A DNA stretch of 14,448 nt. Origin: Oscillospiraceae bacterium (GTDB taxonomy: Bacteria > Bacillota > Clostridia > Oscillospirales > Oscillospiraceae). The stretch is taken from the NCBI GenBank assembly GCA_017538775.1, contig JAFYIF010000138.1, positions 1 through 14,448 of the forward strand, given 5' to 3'. The notes beneath the pieces were generated by a model. The model was not told where the DNA came from, did not search any database, and saw only the letters and a program-made list of their open reading frames with translations. This document shows positions 1-6,315 of this stretch, in pieces. The stretch's first letter is position 1, and each line of letters begins with the position of its first letter. Made by a program: the position numbers and the translations under genes.

Positions 1-153
1 GGATTCGCTGACGCCCACGGTGCTGCCCAGCTTGCCCGCCGTCATGAATGCGGCCTTGTCATAGTGTTCCCGGATGTATTTGGCAATGCGCTTTTGGCCC
101 TTGGAGAGCTTCAGGCCCTCCGCGCCGATGCGCGACAGGATATCTTTTTCCAT
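1..153 (-). CDS. RpiR/MurR-family transcriptional regulator, N-terminal part (partial)
   Basis: Only the first 51 codons are in the window; the gene continues past the left edge. The visible protein starts MEKDILSRIG and contains LSKGQKRIAKYI followed by AAFMTAGKLGSTVGVSES. This is the N-terminal helix-turn-helix of the RpiR/MurR family, in which the serine-rich turn follows a VGVSES-type motif. Full-length members are about 280 residues and carry a C-terminal SIS domain that senses phosphosugars; that domain is out of view, so the ligand cannot be guessed. The start is the ATG at 151-153, with a GAGG about 12 nt upstream. A likely promoter lies at 256-284 and a 9-bp inverted repeat lies in the leader. 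Family assignment is confident; specific role unknown. Confidence 0.85.
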   Translation of the reverse strand, partial: MEKDILSRIGAEGLKLSKGQKRIAKYIREHYDKAAFMTAGKLGSTVGVSES

Positions 154-181
154 GGCTTGCTCTGCCTCTTTTCCATACGGG

Positions 182-210
182 GTCCGCGCCCTCCCGGGGA
201 CGGCGCGGAC
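182..210. repeat. 9-bp perfect inverted repeat in leader of the RpiR-type gene
   Basis: GTCCGCGCC (182-190) and GGCGCGGAC (202-210) are perfect complements flanking an 11-nt spacer that contains CCCGGG. It lies 29 bp upstream of the regulator's start codon and has no T-tract on either strand, so it is not a simple terminator. It could be an autoregulatory operator or a leader RNA hairpin. Confidence 0.6.
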
Positions 211-212
211 AG

Positions 213-253
213 AAAAAAACTTTGCCGTCGGCCTTCCGACCGCGCAGCAAAGT
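213..253 (-). terminator. Intrinsic terminator of the site-2 protease to rluB operon
   Basis: On the minus strand the 7-nt arm ACTTTGC (253-247) pairs with GCAAAGT (225-219). An inner stem GTCGG/CCGAC closes an AAGG loop. The hairpin is followed directly by a run of T (219-213). It lies just past the stop of the pseudouridine synthase gene. Confidence 0.8.
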
Positions 254-255
254 CT

Positions 256-284
256 ATCATAGCCGTTTCAGGGGGAAAATTCAA
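256..284 (-). promoter_or_regulatory. Probable sigma-A promoter for the RpiR-type gene, embedded in the operon end
   Basis: On the minus strand TTGAAT (284-279) and TATGAT (261-256) are separated by 17 nt. The -35 box overlaps the stop codon of the upstream pseudouridine synthase gene. Transcription would begin near 249, inside the first arm of the terminator hairpin. Both boxes are one or two mismatches from consensus and the spacing is ideal. Confidence 0.55.
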
Positions 285-1009
285 GGAGTTTTTGCAGCAA
301 TTTGGGGTTCCGGGTCGGCCAGGCCCAGGGCGCGCAGCTCCTCCGGACGCAGATGCCGCCAGCGGCCCGGGGGCAGGTCCCCCAGCGTCAGGCCGCCCTC
401 GGCGATCCGGGTCAGGCGCAGCACCCGCAGCCCGGCGGCGGCGCACATCCGCCGCACCTGGCGGTTGCGGCCCTCGTGGATGGTGATGCGCAGCGTCATA
501 GCCCCGAGCCGCTCCACCTGGGCCGGGGCCAGCGCGTGGCCGTCCAGCGCCATGGGGCCGCGCAGCAGCGGCAGCGCCGCCTCCACATCCCCGGAGACCT
601 CCACCCGGTAGACCTTGTCCACCGCGTGGGCCGGGTGCATCAGCCTCTGCGCCAGGGCCCCGTCGTCGGTCATCAGCAGCAGCCCGTCGCTGTTCAGGTC
701 CAGCCGCCCCACCGGATAGAGCCGGACGCCCGCGTCCGCCACCAGCTCCGCCACCGTGCGCCGTCCGCGCTCGTCCCGGAGGGTGCTGACATAGCCCCGG
801 GGCTTGTTCAGCATAAGAGAGGTATGTTCCCCCGGCGTTGGCAGGGGCCGGCCGTCCACGCAGATCCGGTCCGTCGCCGGGTCGGCGCTCTGGCCCAGGC
901 TGGCCGTCTGGCCGTTGACGGTGACGCGCCCGGCCAGGATCAGGTCCTCGGCCTTGCGGCGGGAACTCAGGCCCGCCGCGCTGATCAGTTTTTGCAGTCG
1001 CTCCCCCAT
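281..1009 (-). CDS. rluB: RsuA/RluB-family rRNA pseudouridine synthase
   Basis: A 242-residue protein that isomerises a specific uridine in ribosomal RNA, most likely 23S. Residues 3-50 form an S4 RNA-binding domain (RLQKLISAAGLSSRRKAE). The catalytic motif GRLDLNSDGLLL follows, with the nucleophile at D104. The later EGRNRQVRRM motif is typical of RluB/RsuA. The start is set at the ATG at 1009, preceded by GAGGAAG; an upstream in-frame ATG (1033) would overlap the carboxypeptidase gene and add eight residues that do not belong to the S4 fold. It is the last gene of the minus-strand operon, 7 nt after the carboxypeptidase stop, and is followed by the terminator at 213-253. The exact target base (RluB-, RluE- or RsuA-like) is not decided by the sequence; the order next to scpAB and a dac gene matches Bacillus rluB (ypuL). 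Confidence 0.93.
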   Translation of the reverse strand: MGERLQKLISAAGLSSRRKAEDLILAGRVTVNGQTASLGQSADPATDRICVDGRPLPTPGEHTSLMLNKPRGYVSTLRDERGRRTVAELVADAGVRLYPVGRLDLNSDGLLLMTDDGALAQRLMHPAHAVDKVYRVEVSGDVEAALPLLRGPMALDGHALAPAQVERLGAMTLRITIHEGRNRQVRRMCAAAGLRVLRLTRIAEGGLTLGDLPPGRWRHLRPEELRALGLADPEPQIAAKTP

Positions 1010-1016
1010 GGCTTCC

Positions 1017-2156
1017 TCACTTCGTCCATGCATAGCGCCGCCCCGGCATCAGCCAGGAGCGCTGAAAGCGCTCCCAGGCGCTCAGGGCCACGGAGGGGGC
1101 GCGGCTCACCGTCTCGGCGTAGACCACTTCCACGGTCTCCAGCGGCTCCCCGTCCAGGAACAGCTCCACGCTGCCCGCCCGCTCCCCCAGCAGCACCGGG
1201 GCGAAGACAAAGCGCGGCAGACGCAGCTTCCAGCGCAGCTCCCCCTCCCGGGGGACCACCAGCGCGGGCACGGCGCAGCGCAGACGCACATAGTCCCGGG
1301 TGCCGGACAGAGCCTCCACCCGGTCCCAGCGGTCCTGGGGCAGGGCCACCAGCTGCCAGCGGGCAAAGAGGCTGTCCATCAGCAGGGTGTGGTCGTTCCA
1401 GTCGTCGGGGGCGCAGATGGTGACGCAGATCAGGCGCATCCCCTCCCGCTCCGTGGCGGAGACCAGAATGCGGCCCGCCGCGTTGGTGTAGCCGGTCTTG
1501 CCGCCGATGCAGCCGTCCAGCGTCCAGAGCAGCCGGTTGTGGTTCACCAGCTCCCGCTCGTGGACGGTCTGCTGCTTCGTGGCGAAAAAGCGGCAGAACT
1601 CCGGGTTTTTCATGGCCTCCACAGTCAGCAGAGCCAGGTCCCGGGCGCAGGAGTAGTGCCCGGCCGCGTCCAGCCCGTGGGCGTTGCGGAAGCTGGTGTT
1701 GCGCAGCCCCAGGGCGGCGGCCCTCTCGTTCATCCGCTCGGCAAAGGCGTCCATGCTGCCGGCGCAGTGTTCGGCCAGAGCCGTGGCCGCGTCGTTGCCG
1801 GAGGACAGCATCAGGCCGTAGAGCAGTTCCTCCACGGTGTAGACCTCCCCGGCCTCCAGCTCCATGGAGGAGCCCTCCACCTCCGCCTGTTCCTCCGTGA
1901 CGGTCACGGTCTCGTCCAGCGCGCAGGACTCCAGAATCACCAGCGCGGTCATGATCTTCGTGGTGCTGGCGATCAGCATTCGGAGGTCGGGCAGGCGCTC
2001 ATAGAGCACCGTGCCGGTGCTGGCCTCGATGACGATGGCCGACTCCGCGGAGATCTCCGGTTCCGCATCCACATCTTCCGCAGCCCGGGCCGTGCCGGGC
2101 AGCAGCAGGGCCAGCGCCAGCGCAGCGGCCAGCAGCGGGCGAATTCGTCTGTTCAC
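1017..2156 (-). CDS. Secreted D-alanyl-D-alanine carboxypeptidase (PBP5/DacF type, S11)
   Basis: A 379-residue low-molecular-weight penicillin-binding protein that trims the terminal D-Ala from peptidoglycan stem peptides outside the cell. The N-terminus is a signal peptide (basic NRRIR, an Ala/Leu core, then a GTARA|AED-like cleavage region near residue 26). All three active-site motifs are present: S64-T-T-K67, S119-G-N121 and K220-T-G222. The C-terminal part (about 280-360) fits the beta-rich PBP5 C-domain. The start is a GTG at 2156, chosen because AAGGTGGTG lies six bases upstream and because it gives a clean signal peptide; the open frame upstream of it belongs to no gene. It follows gerW by 53 nt and precedes the pseudouridine synthase. 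Adjacent to gerW, it may be the DacF-like enzyme of spore or forespore wall modification, but a vegetative role is equally possible. Confidence 0.93.
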   Translation of the reverse strand: MNRRIRPLLAAALALALLLPGTARAAEDVDAEPEISAESAIVIEASTGTVLYERLPDLRMLIASTTKIMTALVILESCALDETVTVTEEQAEVEGSSMELEAGEVYTVEELLYGLMLSSGNDAATALAEHCAGSMDAFAERMNERAAALGLRNTSFRNAHGLDAAGHYSCARDLALLTVEAMKNPEFCRFFATKQQTVHERELVNHNRLLWTLDGCIGGKTGYTNAAGRILVSATEREGMRLICVTICAPDDWNDHTLLMDSLFARWQLVALPQDRWDRVEALSGTRDYVRLRCAVPALVVPREGELRWKLRLPRFVFAPVLLGERAGSVELFLDGEPLETVEVVYAETVSRAPSVALSAWERFQRSWLMPGRRYAWTK

Positions 2157-2209
2157 AAGAAGCACCACCTTTCTGCGGTCGTGCTTAGTATGGGGAGCAG
2201 CGCCGTCAA

Positions 2210-2602
2210 TTATTCCGCGTCCTTCTTCTTCACGTATTTCCGGATCAGCTCTTCCACCGTGTCGATGAGCTCGGGGGCCTTTTCGATGATGCGGTCCACC
2301 GTGCCGTTGGCCGGGGGCGTGACGTTCAGCATCCGGACGCTGCCCTCCCGCACCACCAGGAAGCCGATGGGCTCCACCCGGATGCCCGCGCCGTTGCCGC
2401 CGCCGAAGCCCAGGTCGCTGCGCTCTTTCATGCGGAAGTCGCTGCCGCCGGCGGCGAAGGCGTAGCTGACCCGGGAGACCGGGATGATGGTCACGCCGTC
2501 CGGGGTCTGGATCGGGGACCCCACCACGGTGTCCACGTTGATCATCTCTTTGAGCTTCTCCATGCTCTTGTCCATCAAAGCGCCGATGTTGCTGTTTTCC
2601 AT
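2210..2602 (-). CDS. gerW: GerW (YtfJ) family sporulation protein
   Basis: A 130-residue soluble protein of the GerW/YtfJ family. In Bacillus subtilis this family is needed for normal spore germination; the molecular activity is not known. Recognisable segments are the N-terminal helix ending INVDTVVGSPI, the strand-rich TPDGVTIIPVSRVSYAFAAGG, the glycine-rich FGGGNGAG turn followed by RVEPIGFLVV, and a C-terminal helix ending in a lysine-rich tail (KKKDAE). Length matches the family. The ATG at 2602 follows AAAGGA, and the DUF2953 stop lies six bases upstream, so the two are almost certainly co-transcribed, as are ytfI and ytfJ in Bacillus. Its presence indicates a spore-forming lineage. Confidence 0.93.
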   Translation of the reverse strand: MENSNIGALMDKSMEKLKEMINVDTVVGSPIQTPDGVTIIPVSRVSYAFAAGGSDFRMKERSDLGFGGGNGAGIRVEPIGFLVVREGSVRMLNVTPPANGTVDRIIEKAPELIDTVEELIRKYVKKKDAE

Positions 2603-2608
2603 AGCTTC

Positions 2609-3271
2609 TTATCCTTTCTGTTCCCCAGTTGTCAGCGCCGCCGGACTGTGCGCGGCGGAGCGTTTTTGTGCCCTGCGTTTCGGGAGATACCATTTCAACA
2701 GGCCCAGGCCTGCGCAGTTGACCGTGTGGAGCAGCTCCCAGAGCTGCCAGGTGAAGGCCAGACGCCCTTCCACGGCCATGGAAGCGCCGGGGGTCACGTC
2801 CGCCCCCAGGCGGATGTCCTCGTTCCGGACGCGGAAGACGCTGTGGAAGACCGGAGCCAGCGCCCCCAGGCCCGCGTTCAGGCGGCCAAAGAGCAGCACC
2901 GCGTCGAAGGGGTCGCTCGCCCCGGTGACCAGGTGCAGCGTCAGCTCGTCGATGCTGAGGTAGCGGCGCAGCCGTCCCAGCAGCCGGAACACGATGTCCA
3001 GCAGCTCAAAGATGTCCGCCAGCCCCAGCTGCGGGAAGCGGCTTCTCCTCGGCGTCGCGGCGCTCTCCCCTGCGGGGGCGGGCTTTTTCTTCTTTTTCTT
3101 CTTCTTTTTCGGCTTGCCCTCCGCTTGCGGCTTCCGGGGGGCCAGGGTCAGGCGCAGGAAGCCGACGCGCAGCTTCAGCGCAAAGACCCCCTCATAGTAG
3201 GAGAGATCCAGCCCCAGGGGCGTGATCAGCAGCAGGAGCAGCAGCACAAGCAGAATGATGACGACGGTCAG
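2609..3271 (-). CDS. DUF2953 (YtfI-type) membrane-anchored protein, probable CTG start
   Basis: About 220 residues. An N-terminal hydrophobic helix (VVIILLVLLLLLITPLG) is followed by a strand-rich YYEGVFALKLRVGFLRL segment and a run of nine lysines. Then comes the DUF2953 core with LGLADIFELL, TGASDPFDAVLLFGRLN and a C-terminal LLKWYLPKRR. DUF2953 proteins sit beside gerW in many spore formers; their function is unknown. Start choice is unusual: the first standard codon is a GTG at 3247 with no ribosome site. An AAAGGAGGGG lies nine bases before a CTG at 3271, in frame, which gives a full-length hydrophobic helix of the expected MTxxIILLV form. I use the CTG. The gene follows scpB by about 37 nt. 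The lysine run encoded at 3083-3109 is A/G-only on the coding strand. Confidence 0.85.
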   Translation of the reverse strand: MTVVIILLVLLLLLLITPLGLDLSYYEGVFALKLRVGFLRLTLAPRKPQAEGKPKKKKKKKKKPAPAGESAATPRRSRFPQLGLADIFELLDIVFRLLGRLRRYLSIDELTLHLVTGASDPFDAVLLFGRLNAGLGALAPVFHSVFRVRNEDIRLGADVTPGASMAVEGRLAFTWQLWELLHTVNCAGLGLLKWYLPKRRAQKRSAAHSPAALTTGEQKG

Positions 3272-3308
3272 GGCAGATCCCCTCCTTTCCGGCGCGGCTT
3301 CGTTTCGG

Positions 3309-3920
3309 TTACGACTCCTGCCCGGCCTGTTCGGCGCTGCGCAGTTCGTCGATCTTGTTTTGCAGGGCGATGATGCCCTCGTCCGTGCCGGTGTCGGGCA
3401 GCTCCGGCAGCCCGTCCAGGGAGGACAGGTCCATGGTCCGGAGAAAGGCGTCCCCGGTGCCGTAGAGGGTGGGGCGGCCCGGCGCGTCCAGCTTGCCCAC
3501 CGGCTCGATCAGGCCCCGCTCCGTCAGGATGCCCACGGTGTAGGCGCTGTCCACGCCCCGCACCGCGTCGATGTAGGCCCGGGTGACGGGCTGGAAATAG
3601 GCCACGATGGCCAGCACCTCCAGCGCCGCGGCGCTGAGGCGGGGGGGCTTGCGGGTCTCCAGCGCCCGGGTGACGTACTCCGCACAGTCCGGCGCGGAGC
3701 AGAGCTGCCACTTCCGGTCCAGACGCAGCAGCCGGACGCCCCGGGCGGGGCAAGCGCAGTCGCTTTGCAGCTCCGCCGCCGCTTCGTCCACCTGCGCCTC
3801 CGGGACGCCCAGCACCTGCGCCATGCGCGCCGTGGCCAGCGGCTCCCCGGCGGCGAAGAGCATCGCCTCCAGCGCGGCTTTCAGCTCCGTTCGTTCCATT
3901 GGTAAGTTTTCCTGTTCCAT
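3309..3920 (-). CDS. scpB: Segregation and condensation protein ScpB
   Basis: A 203-residue kleisin-associated protein of the bacterial SMC-ScpAB condensin, which compacts and segregates newly replicated chromosomes at the nucleoid. The N-terminal LKAALEAMLFAAGEPL and the later LSAAALEVLAIVAYFQPVTRAYIDAVRGVDS are family hallmarks of its tandem winged-helix domains. The stretch ending RPTLYGTGDAFLRTMDL is the second conserved block. Length is typical. Two starts are possible: ATG 3920 (used here, just after the scpA stop) and ATG 3899 (MERTELK), which has an AGGA about 10 nt upstream and matches the usual family N-terminus better. Directly downstream of scpA, with a 7-nt gap. Confidence 0.95.
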   Translation of the reverse strand: MEQENLPMERTELKAALEAMLFAAGEPLATARMAQVLGVPEAQVDEAAAELQSDCACPARGVRLLRLDRKWQLCSAPDCAEYVTRALETRKPPRLSAAALEVLAIVAYFQPVTRAYIDAVRGVDSAYTVGILTERGLIEPVGKLDAPGRPTLYGTGDAFLRTMDLSSLDGLPELPDTGTDEGIIALQNKIDELRSAEQAGQES

Positions 3921-3927
3921 CTTTCGT

Positions 3928-4743
3928 TTATACCGCCTCTCCCGCGGCCAGGTTCGCGGCCAGCGCCTCGGCGTCCCCGCCGCAGAAGCAGAGATATACG
4001 ACGCCGTCTTCCTCTGTCATTCGGGTGTGACCCAGGCTGCACAGCTCCAGAATCGAGAGAAAGCCCGCCACCAGCTCGCTGCGGCTGGCGCTCTCCCGGT
4101 AGATCTGCTGGATGGGAATGCGTCCCCCCGCCGCCAGGCGCAGCAGCAGCTCCCGGCTCTTGTCCCGGACGGGGTAGACGATGCGCTTGGGGATGAGCCG
4201 CCGGGGCTGCTCTGACTCCTGCGCCCCCTCGTCCTCCGCCGTCCGGCCCCGGCGCAGCGCTGCGGACAGGGCGTTCAGCAGCTCCCAGGGGGCGTGGTGA
4301 TAGCGGTACTCCCGCGCCGTGCGCAGCGCCTCCGGCGGCTTGCAGAAGTAGTCCGAGCCGCGCAGCATCCGGCGGGCGAAGGCCGGGGCCACCAGCTGGA
4401 CGGCGGAATAGACATCCCGCGCCCGGAGCTGTTCCAGGGAGGCCATCAGCAGCTCCAGCTCCCCCGGGGTCTCCGCCTCGGCGCTCAGCAGCATCCGGGT
4501 CTTGATGTACAGCAGATGGGCGGCCATCTGCACGAACTCGCTGGCGATCTCCAGGTCCATCTCCTTCATCCGGTCCAGATAGTCCAGATACTGCTCCAAG
4601 ATCTGGGCGATCTGGATATCCCGGATCTCCACCTTGTTCTTACTCAGGAGCATGAGGATCAGGGTCAACGGCCCTTCAAAGTCCGCCATTTCCTCCTTGG
4701 AGCGAATCACGCCCGCCAGGTGGAAGCTCGGTTCCTGTTCCAT
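3928..4743 (-). CDS. scpA: Segregation and condensation protein ScpA (kleisin)
   Basis: A 271-residue kleisin subunit of the SMC-ScpAB complex; it bridges the SMC heads and binds ScpB. The N-terminal DFEGPLTLILMLLSKNKVEI (residues 22-41) is the diagnostic ScpA motif (FEGPLDLLLHLI in other species). It is followed by the helical DIQIAQILEQYLDYL and EIASEFVQMAAHLLYIKTRMLL. The C-terminal winged helix includes ELVAGFLSILELCSLG. The middle (about 165-185, RGRTAEDEGAQESEQPRR) is a variable charged linker. ATG at 4743 with GGAA upstream; the preceding protease stop is 24 nt away. Second gene of the operon. Confidence 0.96.
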   Translation of the reverse strand: MEQEPSFHLAGVIRSKEEMADFEGPLTLILMLLSKNKVEIRDIQIAQILEQYLDYLDRMKEMDLEIASEFVQMAAHLLYIKTRMLLSAEAETPGELELLMASLEQLRARDVYSAVQLVAPAFARRMLRGSDYFCKPPEALRTAREYRYHHAPWELLNALSAALRRGRTAEDEGAQESEQPRRLIPKRIVYPVRDKSRELLLRLAAGGRIPIQQIYRESASRSELVAGFLSILELCSLGHTRMTEEDGVVYLCFCGGDAEALAANLAAGEAV

Positions 4744-4767
4744 AGTGTTTCCGTTCTCTTTGTTTCA

Positions 4768-5457
4768 TTAAAATAGTGTCGTCCCCAGAGAAGCGCCCAG
4801 CTCCGCCAGGGGCCACAGGCGCAGATAGCACCACTCCACCGCGGCGGAGAGGGGGCCGACCAGCACGCCGGTGAGGGACAAAACGATCAGCAGGATCATC
4901 CCGTAGCGCTCATAGCGCATCAGCTTTTCATAGGCCGCGTCGCTGAGGAAGGCGAAGAGCACCTTGCTCCCGTCCAGCGGGGACACGGGCAGCAGATTGA
5001 ACAGCGCCAGGGCCAGGGAGAGCTGCGCCGTCATCACGAGGGTGTCCGACAGAAAGTCGGCCAGCGCGGTCCCCGCCCGGTAGAGCGGCAGGGCGAAGAC
5101 GCCGTAGAGGAACAGCGTCAGCGCCGTCAGCAGCAGATTGCTGAGCGGTCCGGCCAGGGCCGTCAGGGCCATGTCCCGCCGGGGATTCCGGAAGCGGCGC
5201 ATGTCCACCGGCACGGGCTTTGCCCAGCCGAAGCCCACGGCCAGCATCATCAGCGTGCCCAGGGGGTCAAAGTGGGCCAGCGGGTTCAGCGTCAGCCGCC
5301 CGGCCCGCTTGGCCGTGTCGTCCCCCAGGCGGTAAGCGGTCAGGCCGTGGCACAGCTCGTGGACCGTGATGCACAGCAGCGCGGGAATCACCCGCAGCAG
5401 GATGTTCGTCAGCACCGACCAGTCCAGGCCGTTCCAGAAGGTTTGAAAGCTCGTCAA
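4768..5457 (-). CDS. Site-2 protease family (M50) membrane metalloprotease
   Basis: A 229-residue polytopic membrane protein, the short core-only form of the M50 family. The zinc motif is H33-E34-L-C-H37 within a membrane helix. A GPLSN motif at 103-107 and the second metal-ligand motif N154-LLPVSPLDG, with D162, are all present, so the protein looks active. It has about five or six hydrophobic segments and no PDZ domain. The start is a TTG at 5457: no ATG or GTG fits, and GTGAGGTG lies eight bases upstream. First gene of the long operon, under the promoter at 5484-5512. This small protease is often found immediately upstream of scpA in Clostridia; its substrate is not known. Confidence 0.92.
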   Translation of the reverse strand: MTSFQTFWNGLDWSVLTNILLRVIPALLCITVHELCHGLTAYRLGDDTAKRAGRLTLNPLAHFDPLGTLMMLAVGFGWAKPVPVDMRRFRNPRRDMALTALAGPLSNLLLTALTLFLYGVFALPLYRAGTALADFLSDTLVMTAQLSLALALFNLLPVSPLDGSKVLFAFLSDAAYEKLMRYERYGMILLIVLSLTGVLVGPLSAAVEWCYLRLWPLAELGASLGTTLF

Positions 5458-5483
5458 TGCGGATACACCTCACAGATTTTATC

Positions 5484-5512
5484 ATTATAGCAAAGGCGCG
5501 GGCAAAACGCAA
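5484..5512 (-). promoter_or_regulatory. Promoter of the site-2 protease-scpAB-gerW-dac-rluB operon
   Basis: On the minus strand TTGCGT (5512-5507) and a perfect TATAAT (5489-5484) are 17 nt apart, with an extended -10 TGC. The transcript would start about 20 nt before the TTG start codon. The surrounding TTGCTATAATGAT is the same string as at the prs promoter (10618-10630). Confidence 0.8.
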
Positions 5513-5639
5513 GGCGGCAAACGCATTTTTCGGGCAAACGCGGGAAAGCGCGGGGGCGCGACCGGGGGGTTCACCGGGCGCGTCCCTGCGCTTTGCGGGT
5601 GTCGGGCGCAAAACCGTCGCTGGTCCAGGATAGAAGCGC

Positions 5640-5667
5640 TTGCAATCTATCAGGAATATGATATACT
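5640..5667 (+). promoter_or_regulatory. Promoter of the toxin-antitoxin operon
   Basis: TTGCAA (5640-5645), 16-nt spacer, then TATACT (5662-5667) with an extended TGA before it. The pentamers CTATC (5647-5651) and GATAG (5671-5675) flank the -10 box as a weak inverted repeat, where the antitoxin could bind. AGGAGGTG at 5685-5692 is the ribosome site for the antitoxin. Confidence 0.7.
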
Positions 5668-5699
5668 ATGGATAGGATCAAATCAGGAGGTGTAATGGA

Positions 5700-5966
5700 A
5701 TGAACATCAGACCGTCCACATCGCTGCGGAACGAGTATTTACAGATCTCCGCGCTGGCAAAGTCGACTGGCGAACCCATCTTTATCACGAACAAGGGCGA
5801 GGCCGACGGGGTATTTATGAGCGTGGAGGCCTTCGAGCAGCGTGAGAAGATGCTGGCGCACCGGGCGAGCATCCTGGAGGCCGAGCTGGCCAGGCTCTCC
5901 GGCGGTCCTACGTATTCCATCGAAGACGTTCGCAGCAGGCTGAAGGAGAAATACCGAAATGGCTGA
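5700..5966 (+). CDS. Type II antitoxin, Phd/YefM family
   Basis: An 88-residue antitoxin. The N-terminal half (MNIRPSTSLRNEYLQISALA, then GEPIFITNKGEADGVFMSVEAFE) is the Phd/YefM fold that dimerises and binds the operon's own promoter. The C-terminal half, charged and helical (about 45-88), is the part that would wrap around and neutralise the toxin. Start chosen for the AGGAGGTG nine bases upstream; an earlier ATG at 5695 opens only a two-codon frame. It overlaps the toxin gene by 8 nt, the usual arrangement for coupled translation. Expected to repress its own promoter, more strongly together with the toxin. Confidence 0.9.
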   Translation: MNIRPSTSLRNEYLQISALAKSTGEPIFITNKGEADGVFMSVEAFEQREKMLAHRASILEAELARLSGGPTYSIEDVRSRLKEKYRNG

Positions 5967-6267
5967 GTTTCATTTGGAGTTTCTTCCGGCGGCCATGGAC
6001 GACCTGGACCGGATCGCCGACTATTATCTGCGAGTAGTCGGCGCAAGCGCGGCGGAGCAGATCACGGATCAGATCTTGGAAACGCTGGAGCATCTGGAGC
6101 AATATCCCTATCTCGGCGCTTCCCATCCCGACCCGGTGCTGGCATCCATGGAGTACCGCAAAATTGTATCCGGCAATTATGTTTGCGTCTATAAGGTGAT
6201 CGGGCACGCCATTGTGGTCTACCGCATCGTCCATGGCGCGACGGACTATCCGAAGTATTTTTATTAA
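5959..6267 (+). CDS. Type II toxin, ParE/RelE family
   Basis: A 102-residue toxin of the ParE/RelE superfamily. The helical N-terminal part (EFHLEFLPAAMDDLDRIADYY), the motif LEHLEQYPYLG and the C-terminal strands EYRKIVSGNYVCVYKV and AIVVYRIVHGATDY match the family fold. Whether it poisons gyrase (ParE) or cuts mRNA on ribosomes (RelE) cannot be told from sequence. The long N-terminal helical hairpin and the HATDY-like end lean to ParE, while Phd/YefM antitoxins are found with both. Translation starts inside the antitoxin gene with AAGGAG nine bases upstream. Length and motifs look intact, so the module is probably functional. Confidence 0.9.
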   Translation: MAEFHLEFLPAAMDDLDRIADYYLRVVGASAAEQITDQILETLEHLEQYPYLGASHPDPVLASMEYRKIVSGNYVCVYKVIGHAIVVYRIVHGATDYPKYFY

Positions 6268-6315
6268 TAACCAACATCGTTTTCCGTCAGCCGGCAGATC
6301 AGCAAGCGATCTATC

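Noticed and set aside
302..1423. A 373-codon plus-strand open frame antisense to the rluB-like gene
   Set aside because: Low-complexity Q/R/H/A-rich translation typical of an antisense shadow; crosses two genuine minus-strand genes.
804..2465. A 553-codon plus-strand open frame antisense to the carboxypeptidase and gerW genes
   Set aside because: It exists only because GC-rich coding on the minus strand leaves the opposite frame free of stops; it shows no domain, and the minus-strand genes have full active-site motifs and ribosome sites.
5513..5640. Possible attachment-site copy of the tRNA-Pro 3' end marking an island boundary
   Set aside because: Only a short TGGTC match is present, no longer than chance, and there is no integrase in the window.
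6296..6312. AGATC-N7-GATCT as a terminator between toxin and the 125-codon gene
   Set aside because: Only a 5-bp stem with no T-tract on either strand; too weak to call.
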